Below, piece by piece: positions 47,720 to 57,616 of a stretch of DNA of 64,000 bases. The notes beneath the pieces were generated by a model. It was not told the origin of the DNA, made no database searches, and was given only the letters and a program-made list of their open reading frames with translations. The position numbers and the translations under genes were made by a program. The stretch comes from Chryseobacterium sp. 7 (GTDB lineage: Bacteria > Bacteroidota > Bacteroidia > Flavobacteriales > Weeksellaceae). The stretch covers positions 62,001 to 126,000 of the forward strand of contig NZ_RCCA01000001.1 in the NCBI RefSeq assembly GCF_003663845.1, written 5' to 3'. Position 1 is the stretch's first letter; each line of letters begins with the position of its first letter.

Positions 47720-50073
47720 TTCTCTTGAGAATTTAAATCAATAAAATCATTAATGGCCACCGACATGTTTCCTTTGGCTTCGTATATCCGCCGGATTACT
47801 TTATTTTCATCAGCATTAGAAGAATAACAGGCATATCTTTCAGGGGACACTTTCACTTTATACACGTTAGACATACTTCCTACTTTAACATAAACTTCTC
47901 CTTTGTCTGTGGAATAAAGTTTCTGAAGATCAGATTCGCTGAGTGATAAATATTTAGAAAATTTATCCTTAGATGCCATTTTCTTTTTATGGGAAAGCAT
48001 AATTAACGTATCTGTATTATTAACCATCGCGGGTCCTGCAGCTGTATCCAGGATATCTTCCAGATCCTGGGTTGCAATGGCAACCTCTCCATAAAATTTA
48101 CGAACGGTTTTGTACAAATACTTGATAAACTCGGCCATCTCCCCTTTGGAAATAGGCTTCCAGCACTCGTCTATAAATATTGATTTCTTTACGCCGGGAA
48201 TCTTTTGGATCTTAGTCATCACCAGATTAATACACAACATGGTAACCAAAGGAAACAATGTCGGGTGATCTTTAATGTTGTCCATTTCGAATACAATGAA
48301 ACGCTCATGAATCAGGTTGGCGGGTTCTGCTGCATTGAGTATATCTTTATAATGTCCGTCATAAAAATCTCTAAGGGAGAGTTTAAAACTGACCTTGTCA
48401 AAATAACTTAATTCTTCTTCAATAGCGGTATTTTCCGATATAAACTCATAGAAAGTAGACATACAGGGAAAAACATCATTATTCACAACATGCTCGTAAT
48501 AAAGGTCCAGATAGGTGGACAATATCTGTTTCTCTTCTCTTGAAGGTCCTTCTTCTCCTTTCCATAAAAAGAAGATTAATGAAAGCAAAAAGGTTTTTTT
48601 ATCTATGTTAATTTCATCTTCATCATAGTAATAAAAAGGATTAAATTGTAACGGAGAGTTTAAGTCATAGGTAAAGTAAACTCCTTCTACCAACTCACAT
48701 AACTTTTTATAAGAGTTTCCGATATCTATCATGACGATATGATGACCTTGCTCATAATACTGACTCGCAATGTGATTGATCAAAAATGACTTTCCGGTTC
48801 CTGAAGGCCCGAAAATTAATCTGTTCCGGTTTACGATGATTCCCTTTTTAACAGGCTCGTCCCATAAGTCAAGACGTAAGGGTGATTCTTTTTTGCGGTC
48901 ACAGAAAAGAATTCCATCTTTATTGCTCTCGTAATAGGACTCAAAATTTAGTAATGAGGACGTTTGCTCCGATATACCGATAAATTTATGATTCTCTGAA
49001 ATATAAGCAGCAGTTCCAGGGCAATTATTCATATACAATTCCTTTAGAGCATACTTCACCTGATAAGGAGTAATCCCTAAATCTCTGAAAGCATTTTCCA
49101 ATAAGTTGACATCATATTCCAATTTTTTTTGTGAAACATTCCAGACAATTACACTAAAATGCTGATAAATAAATGTTAACTCTCTTTCCAAAACATCTTC
49201 TACAAGATCTTCCACCTGAGAATAAGTAACCTGATTTTCCCTTGAAAGTATGGCCATACTTTTAAATTGATTCATTTTGGTTTTCAGAGAAGAAAAAACT
49301 TTTTCTGAATCCTCAATATAAATCACTTGATTGTAGATATGGTTTACATCCAACCCTGTAGATACCGGCTGTATAAAAGGAATTCTAAAATCAGTTTTAG
49401 GTGTGGAATGTTCAATACTTTTGATGGTACTATTAATGGTAATAGGAAGCTGACTATTGGAAGAAATCGTATACAGTTCCGCAAATTTATTTCCTATCTG
49501 TAAGTTCTTATCAAAAAACATATCCCTCAGATTAGTCTCCCCTTCTTTCGAAAGAGATAAATATTTTCCTAACAGCGCAATAATCTGATCATTACTTAAT
49601 CTTTCTACTGCGAAAAAGCCTTCCTTAGTTAAAAATGAAAGACTCGACTCTACTGCTTTAATAAAATCATCTATTCCATCTAAATATTTGTTATACTGAC
49701 TGGAATTATTAAGTATACTTACTTTACTCTTAGAGTCCTGTATTATAGTGAGATAACACTCATGGCTCATCGTAGGCTTTTCATGGAAAAACCTGTTATC
49801 GCTTGAGGCTAAAAAATTAGGACTGTCCGATATCTGCTCTTTGATAGAATCTACAAAAAAGAAATCCTGTTTCTGCAAGATTGTTCCGGCGGGTAAAGAT
49901 CTGATTACTTTGTCAAAAATAACGCTAACCTGCTCAATCTGCTCGCTATCAAGTGAATATATCTGAGGAAGCATCACTTTATACACTAAGCCAACATCTC
50001 CTTTTTTGCTAATTAACAAATCATTGTCTACCGCTAATAAATTAAAAGCTTTTTTGATATCTGTATCTCTCAT
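47716..50073 (-). CDS. traG: VirB4/TraG-like T4SS ATPase
   Basis: 785 residues, cytoplasmic face. The N-terminal half is the CagE/VirB4 domain (SKKGDVGLVYKVMLPQIYSL, ERLSNDQIIALLGKYLSLSK). Walker A FGPSGTGKSFLINHIA is near residue 421, preceded by GIIVNRNRLI. Walker B-like FIDECWKP, then IATQDLEDILDT follow. Length and motif spacing fit full VirB4 of Bacteroidota. It energises pilus assembly and substrate transfer. The gene looks intact and lies between traM and traN. Confidence 0.93.
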   Translation of the reverse strand: MRDTDIKKAFNLLAVDNDLLISKKGDVGLVYKVMLPQIYSLDSEQIEQVSVIFDKVIRSLPAGTILQKQDFFFVDSIKEQISDSPNFLASSDNRFFHEKPTMSHECYLTIIQDSKSKVSILNNSSQYNKYLDGIDDFIKAVESSLSFLTKEGFFAVERLSNDQIIALLGKYLSLSKEGETNLRDMFFDKNLQIGNKFAELYTISSNSQLPITINSTIKSIEHSTPKTDFRIPFIQPVSTGLDVNHIYNQVIYIEDSEKVFSSLKTKMNQFKSMAILSRENQVTYSQVEDLVEDVLERELTFIYQHFSVIVWNVSQKKLEYDVNLLENAFRDLGITPYQVKYALKELYMNNCPGTAAYISENHKFIGISEQTSSLLNFESYYESNKDGILFCDRKKESPLRLDLWDEPVKKGIIVNRNRLIFGPSGTGKSFLINHIASQYYEQGHHIVMIDIGNSYKKLCELVEGVYFTYDLNSPLQFNPFYYYDEDEINIDKKTFLLSLIFFLWKGEEGPSREEKQILSTYLDLYYEHVVNNDVFPCMSTFYEFISENTAIEEELSYFDKVSFKLSLRDFYDGHYKDILNAAEPANLIHERFIVFEMDNIKDHPTLFPLVTMLCINLVMTKIQKIPGVKKSIFIDECWKPISKGEMAEFIKYLYKTVRKFYGEVAIATQDLEDILDTAAGPAMVNNTDTLIMLSHKKKMASKDKFSKYLSLSESDLQKLYSTDKGEVYVKVGSMSNVYKVKVSPERYACYSSNADENKVIRRIYEAKGNMSVAINDFIDLNSQEK

Positions 50074-50102
50074 ATTCTTAAGTAATAATTATAGCACCGT
50101 TC

Positions 50103-51275
50103 TTAAAGACCATTGTAATTAGAAACAGAGGCATTATTTGAGGAGCTTATATTGATCCATAATTGATATTTTTTAGGCAAGAACACTCTCCTCTTCTCAA
50201 ATACTTCTTTACTTATTTCTTTTCCGGCTGACAAAATGGCCATGTTTTTGGCTTCCTTTAGATCCACCCCGGTATTAGCACCTCCTCCTAAAATAGAACT
50301 ACCAGCATTTGTTCCTCTTTCAAGGGCATAATCGAAAATATCTTTTGAAACAGTTGATGGGATTTTAAGCCACGAATGATTGTTCACATGAATACCTTCT
50401 CTTCCATCATAGTCATACACTCTAAAGCTTAATAGGTACAGAACATTATCTTTTTTATAGCTTTCAATATTAATATTGATCCGATCCTCCCCTAAGGATA
50501 TTCTTCCATAAACAATCGAGTTCTTAGGAATTACCAGTCCTCCGGGAAGATTTGTAAGCCTCATGTCTTCTTTTATTCTGATAGGAATAATATTTCTATC
50601 TAATACTCTCTTCTGTTCTATGGTTTCTGAAGGAATCAGCTGTAAAATCTTTCTATTACTCCCTGCTGTTGTTCCCTGAAAAAAATTCTTCTGATTGGGG
50701 ATAGCATCTTTAACTAACTTCTCTTTACTTTCTTTTGTTTTTAAAGAATTAACAGAATCCGGAAAATTACGGGAGGCAGCAGCTTCCGTTAATCCTGCAC
50801 GAATCTTATCCTGCAACGCAAATATTTTACCCAGACTACTTTCAGAGTCAGAACCATATCCGGAACTGTAATCGGAACCGGATGGGTAACTTCTTCCTTG
50901 TGAAGAGATGTTGGATAAAGCCTTCATATAGCGTTCCTGTCTTTTGGCGTAATCATTTTCTTCAGTTTTGCCATCAAAATTCTGAAACTGTCCCTGCAAT
51001 AATTTTTCATCTTCCGGAAGTTCTGTATCTATTCCATACTTTCCATCTTTTGAAAAGTAGCTTTTTAGATCCCTTTCATCCTGATTATAAATTTCTAATT
51101 TTGATTTTTCTTCAAGCTGTTTCTCATCTACATTAGGAGTTAAAATCAACTTGTCATTGGACTCCTTTACTTTTGGAACCAGGATCAGGCTCATCATCAA
51201 AACAAGAATACCTAATGCAGCCACAAAAACAACCCCAATGATGATCTTTTTTTTCTTATCAAGATTTGCAAACAT
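50103..51275 (-). CDS. traM: TraM/VirB10-like conjugative transfer protein
   Basis: 390 residues. A short cytoplasmic start MFANLDKKKK, one membrane helix (IIIGVVFVAALGILVLMMSL), a long charged and Ser/Gly-rich linker (SYPSGSDYSSGYGSDSESSL), then the beta-barrel-like C-terminal domain with DMRLTNLPGGLVIPKNSIVY, VLYLLSFRVYDYDGREGIHV, as in TraM. VirB10-type proteins span both membranes and join the ATPases to the outer core. It lies 29 bp upstream of virB4 and 3 bp from the M23 peptidase gene. Confidence 0.85.
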   Translation of the reverse strand: MFANLDKKKKIIIGVVFVAALGILVLMMSLILVPKVKESNDKLILTPNVDEKQLEEKSKLEIYNQDERDLKSYFSKDGKYGIDTELPEDEKLLQGQFQNFDGKTEENDYAKRQERYMKALSNISSQGRSYPSGSDYSSGYGSDSESSLGKIFALQDKIRAGLTEAAASRNFPDSVNSLKTKESKEKLVKDAIPNQKNFFQGTTAGSNRKILQLIPSETIEQKRVLDRNIIPIRIKEDMRLTNLPGGLVIPKNSIVYGRISLGEDRININIESYKKDNVLYLLSFRVYDYDGREGIHVNNHSWLKIPSTVSKDIFDYALERGTNAGSSILGGGANTGVDLKEAKNMAILSAGKEISKEVFEKRRVFLPKKYQLWINISSSNNASVSNYNGL

Positions 51276-51278
51276 ATT

Positions 51279-51779
51279 TTATAAACTATTGTTACACATA
51301 ATATTCAGAAACAATAAAGGGTCAATTTTTTTACCTTCAATTATTACTTCATAATGTAGATGAGGACCAGTAGAATGTCCTGTATTTCCACTCAAACCTA
51401 TCAACTGTCCAGGCTTTACCAAGTCTCCTTCTCTAACAAACAGGGACATTAAATGTCCAAATTTGGTTCTAAAATCTCCATCATTATGGATTACGATGGT
51501 ATTGCCATATCCTCTTTCGTACATAGAACTTAATACAACTCCGTAATAGGTAGATAATACAGCAGTTCCCTGAGGTACAGAAAAGTCAACCCCATGGTGC
51601 TTTTTAAAAACTCCATCAATAGGATGTCTTCTATACCCATAATGTGATGAAACAATTGTCTTGTAGGATTCAACTGGCGGTATCATCTTCTGTGATTTTA
51701 CTCTCTGATAAGGAAACATGATAGAAAGAATAAAATATACAGGAAGCAACCTATTTCTTTTGCTAAATACTATATACAT
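51279..51779 (-). CDS. M23-family (LytM) zinc peptidase in T4SS locus
   Basis: 166 residues. N-terminal hydrophobic segment (LLPVYFILSIMFPY), a poor but possible export signal. Peptidase motifs are complete: SSHYGYRRHPIDG, H61-x3-D65 in HHGVDFSVPQGTAV, FGHL with H109, and H140-x-H142 in GPHLHYEV. It likely cleaves peptidoglycan cross-links to make room for the secretion channel. Lytic enzymes in T4SS are usually transglycosylases (VirB1), so an M23 enzyme here is a notable substitution. 3 bp from traM. Confidence 0.88.
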   Translation of the reverse strand: MYIVFSKRNRLLPVYFILSIMFPYQRVKSQKMIPPVESYKTIVSSHYGYRRHPIDGVFKKHHGVDFSVPQGTAVLSTYYGVVLSSMYERGYGNTIVIHNDGDFRTKFGHLMSLFVREGDLVKPGQLIGLSGNTGHSTGPHLHYEVIIEGKKIDPLLFLNIMCNNSL

Positions 51780-51855
51780 AATGAGTTATCATCATTTTAT
51801 ATTTATTTCTTAAGTACAAAATCCATTCTATTGATCGTCTACATGCAAGGACAAC

Positions 51856-53793
51856 TCAGCCCATAGTAGTTTTTTCCTCCCGGGAAATTCTATATAATTC
51901 GTTTTCAATGAGAATATCTACCTCTTTTACAATTCTTTCAAAATTTCCATTTAAAACCTCATTTATCACTTCTCCCTCTATAATCGTGGGTATCTCATTC
52001 TTTATCTGATCAGTACGCTTTTCTACTTTTATTTTCCCCCTGAAAATTTTTCGGTTAATTTCTTCTCCGAAATTATCTGCAACTACCCCTACAAACTCTC
52101 CCTGAGAAAGCTGTGATATAGCAGATACCGGAATTACGTACTCTAAATTCTCATTAATGGAATATGAATTATTGGTATCAATGGTTACATTTTTTAATTT
52201 TTGCTTTTTCTTTCCAAATATTTCCTGAAGCTTGCTTGCCGTCTCACTTCTTACTGAACCACTGAAAATATTACCTACGATATTAAATATTGTTTCTGCT
52301 ACTTTATCGCCATAATCTCTTTTCAGCTGTTCAAGATCCTGCATTCCAATGGTTGTAGAAACTTTATTGGACCTGGCCGTTGCAATCAGGTTATCCAATC
52401 CCATAAAATACATGGTGGGCAACTCGTCCAATATAACCGAACAAGGTTGTCTTCCCTGTTGATTTATTTCTTTCAAAAGCTGTGTAACCACAAGCCCTAA
52501 AGCAGGAGAATTGGTTGTTTGGGTACTAGGTGAATTGGCAATTATTAATATGCATGGACTTTCCGGATTATTGATACTTAATGAAATATTCTCTTCAGGA
52601 AAAATATTATTGCCCATTACCCAGAATAATTCCTTTGTTGCCAACTGAGACAGAGGTATTCTCGCAGACGCTGTCTGACCTGAAAGCTGCTCATAAGCCT
52701 GTTTTGCCAAAGCATCTGCAAAAGGAGTCATAAAGAACCTTAATTCCGAATATTGACCAAAAACTTTAAACACTTTTTCATCCGGCAATGAAGCTAAAGA
52801 TATTGCATGAGGCAATGTACAGAACTTCCCGTCTTTATAAATTCTCAGAAAATAAATACAGGCAGCGAAATAAGAAATAGCAGACTGAGCAAAAAAGTCT
52901 TTTTCAGTAATCCATTCTTTATTTAAATTAAACAAGATAGTTTGCGATGCTTCGATGGCATCTGCTGCTTTTCTAATCAATTGAGGATCCAGAGGATTCA
53001 CAAAATTAGATTTCTCCAAATCATCCAAAGAAACCACACAGAAACGAGGTTTAATTTTGTACTGTTCTTTATAGTATTCATAAAAAGCAAATGTCTCTTT
53101 AGCGAGTGCAGGAAATTTAAAATCATACACCATCATCGAAAATTGCTTCTGAATATGTTGCCGTATATATTCTTCAACCACAGAGTAAGACTTTCCTGAT
53201 CCCGGAGTACCTAAAACCATTGTGGCCCTGAAAGGATTCACAACATTAATTACCCCATTTTCTGTTTTAAAATTCACAGAATAAGGATTTTTCTTCACTA
53301 CTTTCTCTTGTTCAAAAATTAGATTTTTCTCATTAAATTCATCCTTCTTATCATAAAAATTGAAGAATTTTCTGAGTTTTAGAAATCCAACGATATAAAT
53401 AATATAAAAAGCAAAGGAGATAATAGTATAAGAGATAATCTCAATCTTCAACACCGATACGCTTAAGAAAATTATAAGTGATATCCCTGCTACTATAATA
53501 TTCTTCATAAAAGAAGAACTTTCTCCTACTTCTCTCTTAACTTCAAAACCAAAGCAACAGAAGGTAACAATAGTAAGGCTTAAAGCCCTTAATAATAAAG
53601 AATTCTTAATGAGTGGAAAAGCTATAAATAACTTTATGATGAATATATTGATATATTCGTCACTCAAGTTTCTCTTAGCTATATAACTATACTTTGAATA
53701 ATAAATATCTACTAAAACAAACAGTATACTTACTAAAAAAGAAAATATAATTAAAATATCTAAAGAATATTTATCATTTTTCATTATATACAA
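51856..53793 (-). CDS. VirD4-like type IV coupling protein
   Basis: 645 residues. Four N-terminal membrane helices lie in residues ~12-145 ([40 protein letters not shown]). The ATPase has Walker [18 protein letters not shown] near 195, Walker [15 protein letters not shown] near 456, and [20 protein letters not shown], all typical of the TraG/VirD4 coupling proteins of Bacteroidota. Probable start is the second ATG at 53784 (MKNDKYS). It recruits substrate to the channel. With no relaxase in view the substrate could be protein rather than DNA, or the relaxase gene may lie elsewhere. Confidence 0.92.
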   Translation of the reverse strand: MYIMKNDKYSLDILIIFSFLVSILFVLVDIYYSKYSYIAKRNLSDEYINIFIIKLFIAFPLIKNSLLLRALSLTIVTFCCFGFEVKREVGESSSFMKNIIVAGISLIIFLSVSVLKIEIISYTIISFAFYIIYIVGFLKLRKFFNFYDKKDEFNEKNLIFEQEKVVKKNPYSVNFKTENGVINVVNPFRATMVLGTPGSGKSYSVVEEYIRQHIQKQFSMMVYDFKFPALAKETFAFYEYYKEQYKIKPRFCVVSLDDLEKSNFVNPLDPQLIRKAADAIEASQTILFNLNKEWITEKDFFAQSAISYFAACIYFLRIYKDGKFCTLPHAISLASLPDEKVFKVFGQYSELRFFMTPFADALAKQAYEQLSGQTASARIPLSQLATKELFWVMGNNIFPEENISLSINNPESPCILIIANSPSTQTTNSPALGLVVTQLLKEINQQGRQPCSVILDELPTMYFMGLDNLIATARSNKVSTTIGMQDLEQLKRDYGDKVAETIFNIVGNIFSGSVRSETASKLQEIFGKKKQKLKNVTIDTNNSYSINENLEYVIPVSAISQLSQGEFVGVVADNFGEEINRKIFRGKIKVEKRTDQIKNEIPTIIEGEVINEVLNGNFERIVKEVDILIENELYRISREEKTTMG

Positions 53794-53877
53794 ATTACTA
53801 TAGAATCCTGTTACTGGAATTCCAAATTATCTACCAATACTTAACAATCAAAAAGGATTTCAAAATACTATACTGTA

Positions 53878-54561
53878 TTAGTTTTCCTCTGAATTAGGAG
53901 GGGTTACCTCTTGTATACTATTGCCGGCATCATTAGCTGAAGCATCTTCAAATCCTTTACTTTTGAACAAATAGTTTTCAATAAGTAACCCATGAGGACT
54001 ATTTTCAGTTCTTGACACATTATATAAATCAAATGAAGCGTAGAATAGGTTTTTTGTACTCACATTCTGGTCAACTCTGGAGACCCTGAGCTTGCCATAA
54101 ACAGATGCGTGATAAGGATATTCTTTATCGTTAACTTTTATAGAATCTATGTCTAATTTTTGAACTAAATTTTGAGATTGTATCCTCGCAAAATGCCCAT
54201 TTGCTTTAAGAGATAAATACAATTGTTTTCCAGAGTTTCCGATCAGATAAAGCGCCTCATTGATATTCTTATCATAACTAAATTGATCATAGCCAAAAAA
54301 TAATCTGTGAAACACTTTAATATGATTTTTAATCTCAGGTAATCTATAATTTTCATAGTCCTCATTATTCATAGAATTTGCAATTGCAGCCTGCCCTTTT
54401 TCAGTTAGAACATATATTTTTTTAGTAAAAACTTTACTTATATAAACAGCCCAGATTCCACTAGAAACAATAGCTATTACTGTGATAAAAAAGCTTAGAA
54501 ATAATGCTTTTTTAACTAAAGAATAAGTAGAAGGAATTTCACGAAGTTTTTTTAAATCCAT
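53878..54561 (-). CDS. traK: TraK/VirB8-like conjugative transfer protein
   Basis: 227 residues. Short cytoplasmic start with REIPSTYSLVKKAL, one membrane helix (FLSFFITVIAIVSSGIWAVY), then a periplasmic NTF2-like domain with EIKNHIKVFHRLFFGYDQFS and ASFDLYNVSRTENSPHGLLI as in Bacteroidota TraK. The C-terminus is a short acidic tail. It is 84 bp upstream of the coupling-protein gene and downstream of a decayed small gene. Confidence 0.85.
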   Translation of the reverse strand: MDLKKLREIPSTYSLVKKALFLSFFITVIAIVSSGIWAVYISKVFTKKIYVLTEKGQAAIANSMNNEDYENYRLPEIKNHIKVFHRLFFGYDQFSYDKNINEALYLIGNSGKQLYLSLKANGHFARIQSQNLVQKLDIDSIKVNDKEYPYHASVYGKLRVSRVDQNVSTKNLFYASFDLYNVSRTENSPHGLLIENYLFKSKGFEDASANDAGNSIQEVTPPNSEEN

Positions 54562-54580
54562 TGTTTTTTAATATTATAAA

Positions 54581-54900
54581 TTATGGTGTAGATAAAAATC
54601 CTCTATCTAAATGCTTTAACTTTAAAAGAAGCTTATCTATATTTTCACATAAGAAATATTGATTTTCATCTCTATTTTCTGATAATGAAGCAATATTAGC
54701 CGGTCTAAGAGTTTGGGTACCTCTACACCTAATATCATTGCTGTGTATACTTTATTTTCAGCTTTCATTGAAGGGAACTTCACATTTTCTTCTTCAATAT
54801 TTGAAGAGGTAAGAAAGACTAAAATTTCATAGTTAAATTATATGTGTTCTAAATGGGTTAGTACCAGAATACATGTTACAAGCAAAATTTTAAGAAAAAG
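54581..54900 (-). pseudogene. Decayed small gene between pilin and traK
   Basis: One minus-strand frame reads FNYEILVFLTSSNIEEENVK and MKAENKVYTAMILGV; after a shift the next reads RGTQTLRPANIASLSENRDE, FLCENIDKLLLKLKHLDRGF and a stop at 54581. An upstream stop and the shift make it non-functional. I do not recognise the family; it probably belonged to the T4SS operon. Confidence 0.45.
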
Positions 54901-55048
54901 TAATTCAAAAGATAACCTTGAATAATTTTACATTGTAAAATATTTCATAAATCTTTCAGCGACACATAGCATTGTTAGATTTAATATATATATGCTAAAT
55001 ACTGTATATAGCTTAAATCTAACAATACTATGTAAGGAGCTCTATATT

Positions 55049-55336
55049 TTAAATAAATACATGAGTAATGACATCAACCAGGCCAAAAATAGCTAATCCT
55101 ATAACGAAACGGATAAAATTCTTTTGAGCCTGTTCGTTACCTTGCATATATTGAACAAAAATCAGAAAAGCCCCGACAACTGCAAAAGCGGTAACTCCAG
55201 CATTCAATGAAGTTTTAAGAGTCGTTGTCCACCCGCTGATTTTTGTATCAATTGTTGATGATTGAGCATGTAATAAATTACCCATTGGCAATAATAATAC
55301 AATCAAATTTAGCTTAATAAATTTCAAGTATTTCAT
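55049..55336 (-). CDS. DUF4134 / VirB2-like pilin subunit
   Basis: 95 residues from the ATG at 55336 (MKYLKFIKLNLIVLLLPMGN), which begins a signal peptide ending near HAQ; ATGs at 55348 and 55396 are also in frame. The mature peptide is small with two membrane helices (AGVTAFAVVGAFLIFVQYMQ and FIRFVIGLAIFGLVDVITHV) and a short polar loop GNEQAQKN, the usual build of VirB2/TraE-type pilins in Bacteroidota. It should form the T4SS pilus or channel. Second gene of the leftward operon. Confidence 0.8.
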   Translation of the reverse strand: MKYLKFIKLNLIVLLLPMGNLLHAQSSTIDTKISGWTTTLKTSLNAGVTAFAVVGAFLIFVQYMQGNEQAQKNFIRFVIGLAIFGLVDVITHVFI

Positions 55337-55595
55337 TTCTTTTAACATTTTATAAGTTATACTTATTCTATCAATAAGTTTTTGACAAAAATTCACAATT
55401 TTAGTCCAGCTACAAATAGCTTATTTTAAGCAGTTATCATTATCTAAATCTTATTGAAAAAAGATCTAAATAAGATTCTTTTCTTTACTCGAATAAAGAT
55501 TTTATTAGATATAAAGAAATTAATTTATTACATTATATAACTCAATTATAATCCAAATTTACTTTCGAATCTTATTAATTAAATTTAAAGGATTC

Positions 55596-57167
55596 TTACA
55601 ATCTTGTTTTAATTATATTAAAATCTTTTTCGATTACATTTTTGCCATCTTTTGGCGCTAATGATTTAGGACTATCTTTTTTTTCTGTTTTTATATGTGT
55701 TTCCTGATTCGTTGGTATTGTGAATTTTTGAAATCTGTTTTTTTGTAAATTGTTATCATTAAGAGTAGACTTCTTAACTCCTTTATCTTCAGGGATTCTA
55801 CTGGCTAACGTTGCAAACTTTCTATAATGAGACATTTGAAAGTCTTTCAGGTATTCATTATCAGCAATACCTTTGTTCAAACTCCTTATTTCAACAAGGT
55901 GGTTTTCTTTTGGTAAACTAACAAAGGTATCTGGCCGGATCATGAAAGGGGATCCGTTCTTATAATCAGTTAAGACCGACGGACCTTTACCTTCATCGCT
56001 AAAAATAGGAAAATCAATTTTAGAAGAACTTCTAATAACGTCCTTCTTTGCCATATCAAATAATCCCTCTATAATACTCCCAATTGAATTTCTATACAGT
56101 GTTGATATGTCTCTCTGGGCGTATGTTTCCAAACCTACTCTATAAGTATTCCAGAGTTCTGTCTCATTTTCCATAAAACCCTTTAAACCATTCTTGTTAA
56201 TTCCAAGAATCATTTGCTTGATAATAGGATCTTCTTTAACAAAATCATTTAAGCCCGATTTAAGCCAAAAGCCCATATAATCTTTTACTTGCGATAGAGC
56301 AATAAGTAATTTTTCATTAGATGGCGCCGAGTTCTTGAATTCATCTCTATTCTGTTCCCTTGTCTGATGGGATGCAAGCTTCTTTTCATCTCTCAAAACA
56401 TTCATAATATTTTGTAGTGACATCAAGGGTATCTGAGATATAAAAAAAGAAACTATAGCCAACCTATCTTTGAATTCGTGCTCTTTTCCCGGGATTTTAA
56501 ATTTTTCTGCTAAAACCTCTTCCAATCTAGATGTGATTTCCCGTTTAAACTGCATATGCAAAGATGATCCCTTGTTGCTTTCCCGGAGGGACTTCGAAAC
56601 CTCCTCTGTGCTCATCCTCATATTTATTTGTGCGTTCGATATATCTTTCTTATCTAGACCTTTTATCTCCATACCCTTCGTAAACTCGGAAAGCTTTACA
56701 TCTTTTATAGCTGCATATTCTTTAGAATATTCCAATCTCACACCGAAAATATTGCTAACTTCACTCATCAATTGCCCTAAGGTCTTATTTTCTCTAGCAA
56801 ACTTTTCCGCAGTTGACTTCAGTTTTTTTTCGAAAACGTCAGTAATTATCATACTTCTCAACTTTACCGACTCCCAATCATTCATATCGGTAGCTACAAC
56901 AAATGGGGGGCAAGCAATTTCAATAACATTGCCAGCATCTGTTTCAATAACCATTGGCAAATTATTTATGCTCGTTTCGGATTTTGCTAATTCAAGGTGA
57001 ATTGGGATTTTCTTTCCTACTTGCGCAAACTCAAATTCCGGTCCCATTGTTCTATAATCCGGGGACAATTCAATTTCCTTTTGTAATGCAATAAAGTCTT
57101 TCACATCAAAAGTTCTATTTTTTTCAATAGCTTCAAGAAAATTGTCAATTTCAAATTTAGTTTTCAT
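55596..57167 (-). CDS. Amidoligase-like protein at head of T4SS locus
   Basis: 523 residues, soluble, no signal peptide. Three segments resemble the COOH-NH2 ligase/amidoligase fold: MGPEFEFA near residue 41 (Glu pair), ETDAGNVIEIACPPF at 75-89, and SSLHMQF with H204, then NHLVEIRSLNKG near 425, where amidoligases have G.E.E, D....E..SP, H.H and EfR. A Lys-rich tail follows (KTEKKDSPKSLAPKDG). It would be an ATP-using enzyme that makes amide or peptide bonds on an unknown substrate; it could be a T4SS effector or peptide modifier. Assignment is by motif only. First gene of the leftward locus. Confidence 0.4.
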   Translation of the reverse strand: MKTKFEIDNFLEAIEKNRTFDVKDFIALQKEIELSPDYRTMGPEFEFAQVGKKIPIHLELAKSETSINNLPMVIETDAGNVIEIACPPFVVATDMNDWESVKLRSMIITDVFEKKLKSTAEKFARENKTLGQLMSEVSNIFGVRLEYSKEYAAIKDVKLSEFTKGMEIKGLDKKDISNAQINMRMSTEEVSKSLRESNKGSSLHMQFKREITSRLEEVLAEKFKIPGKEHEFKDRLAIVSFFISQIPLMSLQNIMNVLRDEKKLASHQTREQNRDEFKNSAPSNEKLLIALSQVKDYMGFWLKSGLNDFVKEDPIIKQMILGINKNGLKGFMENETELWNTYRVGLETYAQRDISTLYRNSIGSIIEGLFDMAKKDVIRSSSKIDFPIFSDEGKGPSVLTDYKNGSPFMIRPDTFVSLPKENHLVEIRSLNKGIADNEYLKDFQMSHYRKFATLASRIPEDKGVKKSTLNDNNLQKNRFQKFTIPTNQETHIKTEKKDSPKSLAPKDGKNVIEKDFNIIKTRL

Positions 57168-57616
57168 CTTTAATCTGGCTTTTAATTAATAAATATAAAT
57201 AATTGATTAGGCTCAAAATTGTAATTTGTGAAATTATAGCGTTAACGGCTAATGTTTTTAGAGTTATCTTGTTTCTTCCAATTAAATAACCTGTTATAAT
57301 TTAGTTAATTTATTCAAAGACGATCTTCAATAGCTTTACAGTAATAATTATATATTGAAACCATAACTCCAATTATTTTTATCAAAGATAATTATACTAT
57401 AGATTAACAAATCAATAAAGTGATGAAGCTGAAAATAATCGGGACAAGACAAGTATATCATTTTTTAGAATCATAAAACGGCAATAATGAAAACAATATG
57501 CTGTCCTCTGATAAAAGACAAAAGAAATTTTCTAAAGCCTTATGCATTCATTTAAGTTACTTTAATAAGTGGATTAAATTTTAGTCATTCTATTTACAAA
57601 AAATCAGTACTAATTA
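57168..57616. other. Upstream region of T4SS locus
   Basis: AT-rich, no ORF. It should contain the promoter of the leftward T4SS operon. The IS5-type insertion begins at its right edge, so promoter sequences from outside may have been separated. Confidence 0.4.
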
